From Volutella citrinella (lineage: Eukaryota > Ascomycota > Sordariomycetes > Hypocreales > Nectriaceae): a stretch of DNA of 64,000 nt. Of this stretch, positions 31,745 through 43,649 are shown piece after piece. The DNA lies in contig JAWZSP010000009.1 in the NCBI GenBank assembly GCA_034401135.1, positions 744,001 through 808,000 on the forward strand, written 5' to 3'. Positions within the stretch are counted from its first letter, which is position 1. Each line of letters begins with the position of its first letter. A program made the position numbers and the translations under genes. The notes beneath the pieces were generated by a model. The model made no database searches and was not told where the DNA came from. It worked only from the letters and a program-made list of their open reading frames with translations.

Positions 31745-33072
31745 ATGCGCCATCTCTTCATACTCTGCTTTCTGGCAAGCCTCGCCCACGCCGTCAGCAT
31801 TCACGATGTCTGGAAAGTCGACCAAGAAAGCTGCGGGCTAGAACGAACCAAGAAGTTGGAAGAAATGTTCGACGACTCAGTGAAAATCATGGACAAAGTA
31901 ATCGACGACCTGGCCACAGTTCAGAAAGCAGAGCCCAATAAGGGAGACGCCGAAATCCTCGAGTGGAGGCGCGTGCAGCGCAACTTCCTTAGCACCTTTG
32001 GCTTCTCACCGCGACAGAAGAAGCTCAGTAGTCTGCTCGGCACCAACGAGATGTTGAACCGTGTCAAGTGTGAGTCGGTCTCTCAGCCGTCATACCCAGT
32101 TTTCTCACGCGTCTAGACACGGTCGAGCGCCTTCACAAAGGGCTTCAAGGCAAGAGTCCATTACCCAAGGGCGGATACTCCGGACTGGTCGACAAGCCTC
32201 TCATCATGTGTGGCATGAAGCCATTCAAGTGGATCGCAAAGACTGAAGTCGACCCGCATGACCCAAAGGGCCGGCCCCTCGACAAAACGATGGAGGCCAA
32301 AATGAAGCGCGCTACTGGGGCGTGGGTATACGAGAAGCGCTACATCATCAAGGAGTCATTTGGCATCGAGTCTCTTGATGTCTTCTGCAGTGGTGAAGGA
32401 GCAGCGGGCGTAACACTCGCAGCACAAGACATGGTTGTATTCTGCGAGCCGTTCTTCGACGACGGCACGCGTGACCAGCCGTCGCCCGTGACGAATCGAA
32501 ATCTATACAGAGAGGGCTACGAGATTGACGAGATCGAAGACAGCACTCGTGTACCCATTTTCTTGCACGAGTTATCGCACTACTATGGCTATTACCCCGA
32601 GGACAAGAAGTTCCATCTCAAGGGTATGTGACCATATATCCGCCGATGTTGCCAGCCACAACTACTGACTCTGTACAGTGACTGATGTCCAAGCCGTCAA
32701 CATCAAAGGAGAGCTGCTTTGGCAATCTCCAACCGGGGTAATAATCCCCAAGAAGTTTAAAGCAAGCGTCCTAGTAAAGGCTTGTGAGTATATTCTTCTT
32801 TGAGGGAACAAGATCATGGCTAAAGAAACTAGACTTTTTCCGATATGTCATGCTGCTTGCCATTACGGGCAAAGAAAACAATGACAACCGAGGCCCAGCT
32901 TTCTCAACTAGGAATGCAGACTCGTATGCCATCTGGTATTTGATGTCGTGAGTGAAAATTACACCATGCTGTTGCAGGTCGACTGACGATACCCAGATAT
33001 CTGGATGATTGGAACTGGACCGAGGATGGGAAAGCGAAACCCATGCCCACTTCGCTCTCCTGGGCTCCATAG
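31745..33072 (+). CDS. secreted HExxH zinc metalloprotease-like protein
   Basis: Five exons with introns 32070-32116, 32624-32678, 32784-32832 and 32948-32996 give 375 residues. MRHLFILCFLASLAHA is a signal peptide. The zinc motif is HELSH at about residues 259-263 (LHELSHYYGYY). Downstream, RNADSYAIWYLMSYL resembles the NAD[SN]YA segment seen in fungal Asp-zincin or lysine-specific-endopeptidase-like proteins, where the Asp could be the third zinc ligand. The region before the active site has several cysteines. All introns are short, with consensus ends, and phases agree. The fold class is fairly likely; peptidase specificity is unknown. It is divergent from the repeat-bearing secreted protein and converges on the subtilase. 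Confidence 0.85.
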
Positions 33073-33243
33073 TCGACATCCCATGTGCTTTTGAATACAG
33101 CCGTGCTTGCGCATTGATCTAGATGTACCGGTCACAAATTCTATGTCTAACCCTCGCACACTCTATCCCGGCCTCTCATGCTCTTCCATCTCTGCCTGTC
33201 TGGTGTAAGCAGCACCAAACGTACTAGCCTGTAACCCTCCATC

Positions 33244-36200
33244 CTATCCAGCTCCATGTGACCCACCAACAACAACCCAGGTAGACTGTGAAACCGACGC
33301 CGTAGACGTGCTGGACTTGGTGGATGCAAGACCAGGAGGAACAGCACCTGGGCCCTGGATAGGGATACCGCCCATGCCCGGAGAGCCACCAACGTAAATT
33401 TCTGTGGTATGCGAAGCAGATGCCGTCGTAGTGCCAGCAGCTCCAGTAGGGCTCTTGGTTATAGCGGCACCTGGACCCTGTACAGGTACAGAGCCCATGC
33501 CAGGGGAGCCACCAATGAATTCCACTGTGGTATGTGAAGCAGAAGCCACCGTACTTCCAGTTTTGGTCGTAGAACGACTGGTTGTAGCGGTTGTAGCAGG
33601 GCGTAGGCTCTGTGCGGGCTCACTACCCATGCTAGGTGCGTCACCAGTAGAAACGACTGAGCTGCTACCAGTGGCAGGCTGGCCGTCTCCAGATGTGGTA
33701 CTCTCCTTGACAGGGTTACCACCGCCGACGACCACTTTAGTGCTGCTCTGGGGAGGAGAAGGGGCACTGCTAGTGCGAGTATTCAGATCAGTAGCGCTCT
33801 CGGCGGTTGCATCTACAGAAGTGCTCTTTGTCGCAGGCTCAGAGCCTGTCGCAGACTGGCCGTTTGTTGGCGTTGGCCTGGTCACTGTCGCCATGGTGGT
33901 AGGTCTCCGGCACTCGGACTGAGCAAGCGACTCGGTGTCGCGCACGAAAAGCTTGCAAATGGGGGCTCCAGGTACCGTCAGTGACGAGAGCTTCAGGCCG
34001 TTCCATGCCACGTTGATTTTCGTAAGGAGACCTGTCACAGGGTCGGGCCGTCTGTCGGGCTTTCTGTCCCAAGATAGATCGAGCAGTTTCTGGCGAACCT
34101 GTGACACTACATTTCCGACGCCGAGTTCGCCTGACTTCCTCATGGTTGCGATTATGTGCGCAGCTACTCCAGCTACCCTTGGCCCAGCTGAATACTAGTT
34201 AGTATGCGGTTGGCTATCGGCGAGTATGTCATCACGTACCTGCGGATGTGCCGGAGAATCCTGGCTTAAAGCTTCCATCTTCCATAGGGCAGAACGAGTT
34301 TACCCCTCCTGCAAAGATATGAGGCAGCCAGTATCGAGGATTGTTCCCCTTCCGGTGGTTATTCGAATAACGCCACTCTTCGCCGCCATCGTCAGCTCCG
34401 ACTACAACTACATCTGGAAGATGAAGATCGCTGTCGTGCCTGGCGAAGCTTTGAGGGATTCTATCGTCTCCTATAGTTTTCTGATAAAGTCAGGTATTAG
34501 TATTTGGGCATTAAGGACAGGAACCTACGCACAAACCCATCGTTACCAGAAGCAGCTATAGGTAACAAGTTTTTTGCAATTGTCGCCTTCGTAAGCGCAT
34601 GAACCACAATCCGGATATCGGCCCAAGCACTTCCACCTAAAATTGTTGGATATCCTTCCACGGTTCCTTGTCCCTTCACATATCGAAGTAGCGTGAAGGC
34701 CATCGAGAAGACACCCGGTCGGCCAGATGCGCCATGAATTGCGTCCCGCCATGACATGAGACTGCACGGAAACCAACCCATAACACCGCATGCATCTACC
34801 AGATGTAGATCCGCGTCTTTGGCCATGCCCTGAAAATGGCCAGCAAAATGCGAGGCCGTGCACCGTCCATGCATCGCGATTTGCGAAGTGTCAGGGGCCC
34901 AAGGTTGACGTTGATCAAATGCAGAAATATACTTGACATTCTTAGCAACGTTGAAGCCCAGAGTAAACTCCTACAGCATATGTTAGTGGTTCTGAGATAT
35001 TCAAGCAGAACGACGCACAAACCCTATGCTGTTGTGGTAAAAATTTGGTATCAAAGTTATAAATAGGAACTTTGCGAGCAGGACTTCGAGAAATAAGAGT
35101 AAATCCTTCATAGAGATAGGTAGGAGTATCCGGTGCCCGGCATAAAGCGACGTCAGCTGGGGTCCCCTCTTGGCGTAAATAGCCCTCTTCCTCGTCGGGC
35201 TCGGGTGACGGTGGTGGGTCTTGGCGGGGGAAGGGGTCGCGTATGATGGGGCCATCATGGACCGCAATAATACTCATAATAGTCGTCATCTGAAATAGCA
35301 TTAGCAATCTAGAAGGCGAAGTCTGATGCGCACTGGACTGATCGATTTGGAACTCACTGGTATGTCGTTTAGGAGAGCATTGTAAATCCTCAGACTGGCC
35401 GCCTGGAAGAAAAAGAACATGGTGCCGAATCCGTCGAGCGTCTCTGGCGTCAAGCTCCCTGGAACGACAACGCGAGCGAGCCAATCACTCACCGCCAAGA
35501 GACGCGCAGGGTCCCTATACTTGGGGATGGCTATGAAGTTATGAATGTCCCGGTTGCAATTCTGCCCTTCGGCACGGGCGTGGAGCCCGGCAGACTGTGT
35601 TGCCACGCAGGCCTCCTCAGAAGTAGCCGTCGATGATGGTCCTTCAGTCTGCGGGCTACTGCTTTGCGAGGCTTTGGTAGGTGCTTGAGTCGCTTGGCTT
35701 GGCCCGTTTGATGGCTCTTGAGGGCCCCCAGGAGGTGCGCCAGGTATAAATAGTGGAGGGTCATTTGGGTCTGCAGGCTTACTCGGGTCACCAGGTTTAC
35801 CTGGATCATTGTTCCCCGGGCCGCCAGGACTTACAGGGATAAACGGAGGAGGAGGACTGCCAGGAGGAGGAGGACTGCCAGGGGGTGCAGGGCCGCCTGG
35901 GGGTGCAACGGGGACAATAGGAACAATTGGAATACCACCATCCACATCAGTGGTCGTGGTCTGCGTTGTAGTGACTTGGTGAGATGTGCTCCGGAGGCTG
36001 GAGCTATCTGTAGTTGTCGGATTGGAGGGTATACTGGGGCTGGAGGACATGGCACTGCTAGCCACATGGTTCGTTGTGGTCTGCTTTGCGGTGCCTTGGC
36101 CAGGTGTGTTCAGGATGCTGGAGTTGTCTCTGGTTCTCGCATTGGATGAGACACTGGTGGAATGTCCACTGCTGGCCATGTGAGTCTTCACGGTCTGCAT

Positions 36201-36851
36201 CGCGGTGCTTTGATTAGCTGTGCTCAGTATCTCAGAGCCAGAAGGGACACCGCTAGGCACGTTGGTCCCCAGAGTCTGCGTTGCGGTGCCTGTCGCAGAG
36301 GTGCTCAATAACCCAGCGCCATCTGTCTTTCCAGGGCTGGAGGAATCGGCACCACCATCCTGGATGGTAGTGGATGGCTGGTTGACCTCTCGACCGGAAA
36401 CTTCGGAGCTAGTCTGGCTTGAGGTAGAGGTGGTGCTGCTGCCTGCAATAGATGTCCGTACGCCACTGTCCTGCGACGTATTCAAAGATTGATTGTCTCT
36501 CCTCGTTCTTGTTTCCGTTCGATCATCACTTTCCGTGGATAATAAATTGGATGCGCCGACACTGCCTAGTCGTGAAGTCGTTGTCGCTGAGGGATCCAGG
36601 ACAGCAGCTGAAATGGTGACTGTGACTACAATGGTTGTTTCCGTCGCTGTGGCCGAGCTTGTGCTTGCTGCTGTGTCTGTTGTTTCCGTCCGAGTAGTTG
36701 TGTCCACTGCGGTCCCTGATGCAGCTCCCACTGGGATGGTTATCGTCGTCGTCAACGTGACTACTGGGATCAGAGTCGAGGGTGGAGCGTCTTTTGAGTA
36801 GACTCCATGCGCTGCCAATAAGGCGCCCAAGAGAGCTGACCGAAAGAACAT
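33244..36851 (-). CDS. large secreted subtilisin-like (S8) protein with mucin-like flanks
   Basis: Five exons with introns 35357-35290, 35022-34971, 34528-34471 and 34239-34188 give 1125 residues; all phases agree. The start is ATG 36851, giving the signal peptide MFFRSALLGALLAAHGVYS. Residues ~20-330 are Ser/Thr-rich with imperfect ~35-residue repeats, followed by a Pro/Gly-rich stretch to ~420. A cysteine-containing prodomain-like part precedes the protease domain. The inferred triad is Asp of YNFDTKF (about 578), His of MHGRCTASH (about 621) and Ser of GFSGTSAAG (about 810), with the oxyanion Asn in AASGNDG. The Asp and His contexts differ from the usual DTG and HGT[HC]. The C-terminal ~280 residues are again Ser/Thr-rich, with repeats containing GGSPGMG and VQGPGA. 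Heavy O-glycosylation and a wall or surface location are inferred. Proteolytic activity is uncertain. Confidence 0.85.
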
Positions 36852-37536
36852 GGCGAGGGAAGCAGGGCTGTAGCTCACCGATGCGCCCCGGCCGTGTTAG
36901 TCTATGATGGGCGTCTATATATACCACTACGGCACACCGCGCACCAACCAGGCTCCGTCTGTGCTCAGCAGCGAGCGGTGGTCGCGTGTCAACGACCTTG
37001 GACGGCCCGAGTTGACAAATCCAACGCCGGGGATCGTCGGCATCCTGTTGGCGATGTTGCAGCCAATAGCTTGCAGTGGGTGGACGTGAATAACGGCCCC
37101 AGCTCCTAAAAAGGCTAGGCCTTCTGGTTTATTTTGGGAACGCACGCTGGAACCGCAAAGCCAAAGCCGGGCGCAAACCCACTGTTCCCGCTTATTTGGG
37201 CAGGCTAGTCGATGTCAGTCGTTCTTCCTACAGGAGATGTCCGACAAGCACAATCGACTAGCACCAAGGGGATTCTATTAGCGCCAATGGGAACATCGCA
37301 GAAAAGATAGAGGCGAAGACGAAGGATGCACGATGGCTATTGTGTGAGCTTATCAGCGCCACCGTCGGAAGGCTTACTTAGGCTTGGGGCCATCGTGCTC
37401 ATTGAGTCGAGTTTGGAACAGAGGCAACATTGCAACTGTAAATTTACGGCTCGTGCTGACCAAAATCTCATGTACTCCCAAAGATTCCCTCGCTGGAGAA
37501 CTGAACATCCCTGATCCGCTCGAAGTTCTATGGCCA
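36852..37536. other. gene-free stretch
   Basis: About 685 bp lies between the subtilase start and the permease stop, both on the minus strand. Apart from the TATA element near 36916, I recognise nothing. Confidence 0.5.
36916..36923 (-). promoter_or_regulatory. TATA box of the mucin-like subtilase gene
   Basis: TATATATA (a palindrome) lies about 65 bp upstream of the ATG at 36851. The distance is plausible for a core promoter. Confidence 0.45.
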
Positions 37537-39948
37537 TTAGAATAGTTTCGCCCAGATCTTGTCCTTGGTCGTCTGCGGCTTGCCCTCCCGTTCACTTCGG
37601 TAATGCTCCGACAAAGCCTCGAAGAATTCCAGACCAGAGTGCAGATCTACCTCGGATGCCCTGTAAAAGGGTGTCCGCTTGATCACCTTCCAGGCGATGC
37701 CGATAATGAGGGCGAGTCCAATCTTCCCAATAGTTAGTATTTGTCCGTAGTTTTAAGGGTAAGTGCTTACAATTCCGTAGTTGAAGATGAAGGTTGCGAC
37801 GCTCCATTTGCCGTCGAGAAACACGGCATACCCCTGGACCCTACTGCGCGTTAGTTTGTGGTCAAGTTTGGAGCTTTTGAACTTACCAAAGGAAAAAGAA
37901 GGCACAGGTGAAAGCGAAATAGCCGGCAAAGGGCTGGAAGCGCGAGGGGTGGTAGAGAAACTCTTTACGGTCGATGCCTTGCGCCTTCATGGCAGCGTTG
38001 AACCGAATCCAGGTGAAGGACATGACAGTCCAGTTCCTGTTAGGGAGTTAGTATTGGATCAGCGAGAAAGGCAATGGACTTGCATCATGGTAGCAGCCGT
38101 GCAAAAGTTAAGGATCCAGTTCAAAACGACAGCAGTGCTCGAGCCGAGTGCCAGATATGATAGGCAACTGAGCAAGGTAACGGTTATCACGGCTGCGTAT
38201 GGAACACCGCTGTAGTTATTTGTCAGCATCATCGCAGTAAGGAAGACTCCACACTTACTGCTTGTTCATGCGGCGGAGGAATGCCGGAGCCTGGCCCTCG
38301 AGGGCCAAGGCGTGCAGGCTTCGCGATGCGTTGAACATGTAAGCATTTCCAGCGGAGACGATGGTCGTGATCAGTGCGGCAGTGACGATGGACGGGAGGA
38401 CCGGAATCTTGAGACGAGTCATGGCAATGACACTAAACCGTTAGCAAGATCGAAAGTTACGGTGTGGTCTTAGGCTACATACTAAGGAGAGGCACCAGCG
38501 TAGGTTTGTGCTCCATTAGTGAGGCTGGGAATGTTAGTACACCTGCATATTTTGCAAGCTCATAAAAGACTTACGTCTCATCATCGTATGGAACAAGGAT
38601 CTATTACATGTTAGATTGAGGGAGTTTGCCTTTTCAGTGAACTTACTCCGACACAAAGAGCACCACCAATAAAGAAGATAACCAGCCGGTTGACAATCGT
38701 TCCAAAAGCACGGGGAACAGTTCGTCGCGGGTCCGTGGCCTCACCGGCAATCACTACATGAATTAGACTACCGCCTCGGCAACCAATGCGGTAGACACTC
38801 ACTAGAGATGTACTCGGGGCCAGCCATGCAGAATCCGGCAACGTTGATGGCGTTGACGAAGGACATGAGCTGCTCCGAAGGCGTCTCTCCTGCCCATGGG
38901 CCAGGGTTTTTCCAGTAACGAAATCCAAATCGGCTACTCACTATCAGTCGATTTTCAGGTGTCGATTTCAAGACAAGCTTACTCGTTCAAGGGGTTACCG
39001 CCCAGCATGACCACAAATGTGAAGCAAATAAGCCCCACTGCCAATATCACCTTTCCCAATGCCATCCAGACTGCTCTTTGTTAGCTGTGCTCTATTGTAG
39101 AAAGCTTTCTACTTGCATTCGGCTTCGCCAAACAAGTCAGCGCGGTAGATGTTGAGAGCCATGTACAGGATGATGGAAACGGTGATGAGAATGGCAGGCG
39201 ATTGATCGTAGCCCCAGTATCCGACGAGAGTGTTGATGATTGTGCTTTCAAAAATGACGTAGGATGTCATCGCAAACTAGAACAGTCAGCACCGCATGTT
39301 GGGGGAGCCAACACAATGTAGTACATACGAAGTGGTTCCATCCAACCATGACGCCCAGAGAGGGGTCAACCATTCGGCCAGCCAAGCGGATAAAGGATCC
39401 ATCCAGGGGATACTGCGTGACGATTTCGGTTTCTACGAGGCGTTAGATGGCTTGAGTATTGGGGTGGTGGGAGGCGTACGGCATTGAGCAACAGAGTGGA
39501 TGACGACGGCCCAGAAGAGGAACGCGATGAGAAGAGCGAGAGGACCGCCTCGGACACCAGCGCCGATGGCAACGAACAAGGCGCTGTTGGTTGTAAGCCA
39601 GTGCTCGCGTCAAAAGTTCCATGTACTTACGCGCCGATCGAGCCAGCAATCGAAGTCAGCTGGATCTGTCTGGCATTGAGCTTTCGGTGATTGACAGCCA
39701 GGCCTACGCCAGTGGCGAGGTCAACTGTTTCAGGGGCCGAGTTGATGTTACGTCTCTGCATTCCATGTCAGCATCTGCTTGTGAAACCACTGAAGCGACG
39801 TTAGCCGCGAGTCAACCTAGACGGATCGTCGTACAATCATGACTTGCTGGCCCTCGGCCACAGAGCCTTTGCGCTCGCTGGCTCCGGCCTCCTTCTTGCC
39901 TGCATCGGAGGCAGGGATGCTGGTGTTGGATGCGTTATCCGGTTCCAT
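37537..39948 (-). CDS. amino-acid permease (APC superfamily, fungal AAP type, Dip5-like)
   Basis: Fifteen short exons and 14 introns of about 37-79 bp give about 571 residues. The call rests on fungal amino-acid permease signatures recovered only after splicing. These are GSIGAALFVAIGAG near helix 1, NPLNDRFGFRYWKNPGPWAGE, AGPEYISMIAGEATDPRRTVPRAF, FFIGGALCVGILVPYDDE, MFNASRSLHALALEGQAP and the tail TKDKIWAKLF. Twelve membrane segments are expected at the plasma membrane. Intron 1 is 39834-39756; the others follow consensus. One intron, between TAATM and MNWTVMSF (near 38085-38035), uses a GC-AG donor (GCAAGT). Substrate is likely amino acids, possibly acidic ones. It is divergent from the PhyH-family gene. 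Confidence 0.9.
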
Positions 39949-40221
39949 GTTGGAGGGTAACAGGGCAGAAAGACTGCAGACGGCGTGTGGTATGTGGTAG
40001 GATCGACTGTCGGCAACAGAAAAGAGCTTGCAAGGCAAGGTCAGAGAGAGACGAGGAAAAAGAAAGCAACTCTCGCGAATCAACTATCTTTTATGACCAG
40101 TCGCCAGAGGATGGCAGGCGATGCGTCCAGGTCTGGCGAGCCGGCAAGCCATGAGCTAGGAGATACTAGATAACTCCGCAGCTTGGCAATCACCAGCTAT
40201 CTCTCCATGGCCCAAAAACCT

Positions 40222-40253
40222 GGCTAGTCGTAGGGGTCTCTGCCCCACTAGCC
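40222..40253. other. inverted repeat / potential hairpin
   Basis: GGCTAGT at 40222-40228 pairs with ACTAGCC at 40247-40253. Inside it, GGGG at 40233-40236 pairs with CCCC at 40243-40246, leaving a 4-base bulge and a 6-base loop. It could be a regulator-binding palindrome or chance; function is unknown. Confidence 0.5.
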
Positions 40254-40562
40254 GGCTGATACGCATGGCAACCCCAGGATCGCGACAGATCCAGGCGGTC
40301 GGGCAGGCGAGACTGGGGAGATGCTACTCCACGATTCATGCGGACTTTGCCCTCCGACCGACGCTAGACTGATATCGAACCTTGCGCCTCCAGCATGCTG
40401 CTATCTGGTCAAGGTTGGACATCTCATGGCGTCGAATCGCTGTCTTTGTAATTCAACTCCTGCTCCACCCCCGCATCCAGTGCGCCGGTCATCTATAATC
40501 CATCCCATTGGACTCTATCACCGGCACAAAACCACCGGCACCGACCGGGCCGGGGTTAGCTT

Positions 40563-40662
40563 CGTATCTATAGGCGGGTCCTCACACCTCCTCACCTCTC
40601 TTTCCAGGTCGTCGTATCTATAAGTGGAGGCAGTTTACCCTCGGGCTAGCCTCGTATCTATA
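40563..40662. repeat. three copies of CGTATCTATA with GG-rich trailing sequence
   Basis: CGTATCTATAGG starts at 40563, CGTATCTATAAG at 40613 and CGTATCTATAGG at 40653. Copies two and three share TGGAG after the motif, and copies one and three share CTAGC/TTAGC before it. Spacings are 50 and 40 bp. The complement contains a GATA core, but the strict WGATAR consensus is not met. Confidence 0.65.
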
Positions 40663-41159
40663 GGTGGAGTCACCTTCGGGCTCAAGCATGGGATTAACCA
40701 CCGTGATAAGCCAATAAGACGAGTGACGCTTCGGCAATGTCCACTCGCCGACTCATGTAGCATGGGGAAGTTGGCTCATCGGACAAGGATCGCGACTCAA
40801 ATGACGTGAACCCATCCTTGTTCACATGATAACATTAGCCACCAGCCCAACGCCCGCTGACTCCGTTCCCCGTCTCTATCACAGGTATCCCGGCATCAAC
40901 GCAACTCCATCCACACGACCCTTTCTATCGATGCGAGCATAAGCCGTCACATTCCGTTGCGCCAATCTACCCAGTTTGGCATCGGCGCAGAATCGCAGAA
41001 CCGATCACGGCGGTCTCGACTCCCTAAGCAATCTATAAGACGGAAGTCGCTATCAAAGCAATCAGATCACTACCCTCTCGCCCGTCTGTAACGCGCCCGT
41101 TCCCATATACCCCTTCTCCCTAGCTTGATACCACCCGCCCCGTTAGGCAGACATACACA

Positions 41160-42488
41160 ATGACCTCCTCCCTTGTTACCCTCGATGCTTCCGAGCCTCT
41201 CGAGAAGTTTTACGAAATCATCAAGCGAGATGGTGGTGTCATCGTCTCCAACTTTGTACCTACTGATGTCTTGGAAAAGGCTATGCGAGATGGTAAGCTA
41301 CACCACTGGCAAGGCCCTAGTGCATGCTGACTCGGGGCAGTTGATCAACAGTTTGTCGTTCGCAAACCGTTCAAGATGAACACGGGGACCAAGGCCGAAA
41401 TGGGCGACAACTTCTTCCCTGAAGGCACGCAGCGCGTCTACGTAGGTGAGACTTGTGGGGAGCTCTGTGAACCATGCTGACCCGTCTGCAGGGCCTTCTC
41501 GGCAAGATGCCGGATTTCATCACAGCTATTATGCGCCTCAAGGTGTGGCAGGGCATCATGGACCACTTTCTTAGGTGAGGAACGTGACGCTGACGGTGTC
41601 GTTCCTGGCTGACATTGGCAGCGACGAGTATGCCTCCTACACTGGCGATACCCTCGTGCCCCAGAAGAGTGGCTACATGCTAGCCTCGACTGCGGCACTA
41701 CGCCTGGAGCCTGGTGCTCAGCCCCAGCCCCTGCACCGAGTAAATTTGTCGCCGTCTTCGCGAGTTCTTGATATACTAACAGCGCTGCAGGATCAGATTG
41801 CGTACCAGACCCGCCCAGAGCCCACAAACCCTTACTTCACCCCCATGCTAGGTTGCCTTATTGCTGGCTCGCAAACTACCATCAAGAACGGAGTGAGCAC
41901 CATTATGCGCCGCAGAGTGCTGGATCAGGCTGACCAATTCGCAGGCGACGCTGGTGATTCCTGGAAGCCATCTCTGGCCGGTGGACCGCATCCCCAAGAA
42001 AGAGGAGTGCATCTATGCTGAGATGATGCCCGGTTCTGCTTTGTTTACACTCGGATGTAAGTTGCTGCCTCGCAAGGTTGGCTCGTGCTCATTGTGTTAG
42101 CAACCTACCACGCCGCCGGCGAGAACAAGTGCGAGAAGGGCGACTGGGATGCTGTCCGTACCATGTTTGCCTGCTTTGGGTGAGTTCCATCCCATTTCCC
42201 TACGTGCTATGCTAACCGACCCAGCCAACGAGACTACTTCCGCCAGGACCAGGACGAGGTTCTGTCCACCCCTATCGAAGTGGCCCGCAAGCTGCCTGAC
42301 GACATTCTCAAGCTCGCAGGCTACTGTACGTGTTTCCCCATATTGACTTGAGCAGCCGACACTAATTCCCTACAGACAAGGCCGTCGGTGGCGTTGGCTA
42401 CGTGGCCGACCACCAGCATCCAGTCGAGTTTATGCAGGAAGATGGCCTCGGGACCGGCAAGATGGGACCGGCCGTGGCACAGATTTAG
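41160..42488 (+). CDS. phytanoyl-CoA dioxygenase (PhyH) family Fe(II)/2-oxoglutarate oxygenase
   Basis: Nine exons (introns 41293-41340, 41442-41491, 41575-41621, 41740-41790, 41893-41944, 42057-42100, 42180-42224, 42326-42375) give 313 residues, typical for fungal PhyH-like proteins. The metal-binding HxD is in PLHRDQIAY (His about 144, Asp about 146). The intron after HR splits this motif, and splicing restores it. The distal His is in STYHAAGEN (about 220). The conserved NGATLVIPGSHLW segment precedes it. Close relatives act in secondary metabolism and lipid oxidation, but no biosynthetic backbone gene is visible nearby. No signal peptide or PTS1 is seen. The ATG at 41160 is the only one that gives the standard N-terminal LEKFYEIIKRDGGVIVSNF region. 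Confidence 0.92.
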
Positions 42489-43649
42489 CATCAGAATGGC
42501 GACAGTGATGTAAATCGGCGACATGAGCTCGGAAATGAAGACTTATGAACATACGTATGAATCCCTTTGTCGTGCATGTGACTGCTTGTGCTCGGCCCGC
42601 AGCTTCATCCAGGGATCCGACAGCCAACGAACGAGACCACAGTGTCTCTCTGCTGTGACTGCTGTTACTGCCACTTGCTGCTTTTTACGAACAAGGCAGG
42701 CGCGGCTTTCTAGTGGCCATCGCTTGCCATTTCACTCCTAGGTACCGGCGATCATAGTGCCAGGTGCGGACAGCTGCGCGCACCTTCGAAAGCTCTAACG
42801 CTCTACCAGGAAGGCGCGAGACAGAAGGGACCAACCATCCAAATTCTCGTCCCAATTGAATCTTCCCGATTTTTCGGATTTTGTCTCATCAAATCCTTCT
42901 CCCACAAAACCCCCATCCACTCGGCCAACATAGCAATTCCCTTCCACCAACCCCAATGACCCCCTGTTCTACCCAAGCACTTCAAGCAGGCTACAAGCTT
43001 CTTTGGAGCATACTGACCATGCTCACAGTTGACAAAACACTGCAGTCATACCAAGGCTAACGTGAAACAGTCGAATCAGCCAGGCGCTGCGGTCGGGGGC
43101 AATGTCTTTGGCCTGGGGTTCGCATTCAACATGCAGTCAATCCCGCTTGAAGTCTCTCTGGCATCTAACGTGCAGATATGGCCTAGGGGCCCCTCTGGCC
43201 ATCCCAATGGAAGGAAGCAGAGGTGGCGGACGGCGAAGTCGGATTCTGTAACCTCCACGTGGTGCCGTCTGGGAACCTGGACCATGTTCAGAGCCAGTAC
43301 AGAAACGCAATCAATTGGCTAGTTATGTATTTCCTGTCGTGAACTCGAATTCTTGCCGCCAATGCAAGTCCCAGTGTCTCAATTGTTTAATCAAGGCCGC
43401 TGTGTCCCGTCCTTGGGGTCCTTGATGGGCTTAGGGATTGGAACACACAACCCCTGCACCCCATATACGTGAGTCTTCAAGCACACGAGTCCTGCTGCAC
43501 AGTCTGTATTAAATGTGCACTTTACAGGTCCCTTAGGTGGTTCCACAGGCCCAGCTGAAGCAGAGGCGGCGGCAGCAGGCCGTGTGATTCCGACTCTATA
43601 CTCCTCCGTGCTGATTTACATATGGTATCATGATACATGCAACGTGCGA
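42489..43649. other. gene-free stretch between convergent genes
   Basis: About 1.16 kb lies between the stops of the PhyH-family gene and NDC1. Frames such as 43029-43322 have no motif and are not called. It likely holds two 3' UTRs and little else that I can name. Confidence 0.5.

Larger units (their letters stand above)
39949..41159. promoter_or_regulatory. 1.2-kb divergent intergenic region with repeated motif and hairpin
   Basis: This region separates the permease and the PhyH-family gene. It contains three copies of CGTATCTATA and an inverted repeat, listed separately. Open frames here overlap these repeats and show no motif, so no gene is called. Confidence 0.55.
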
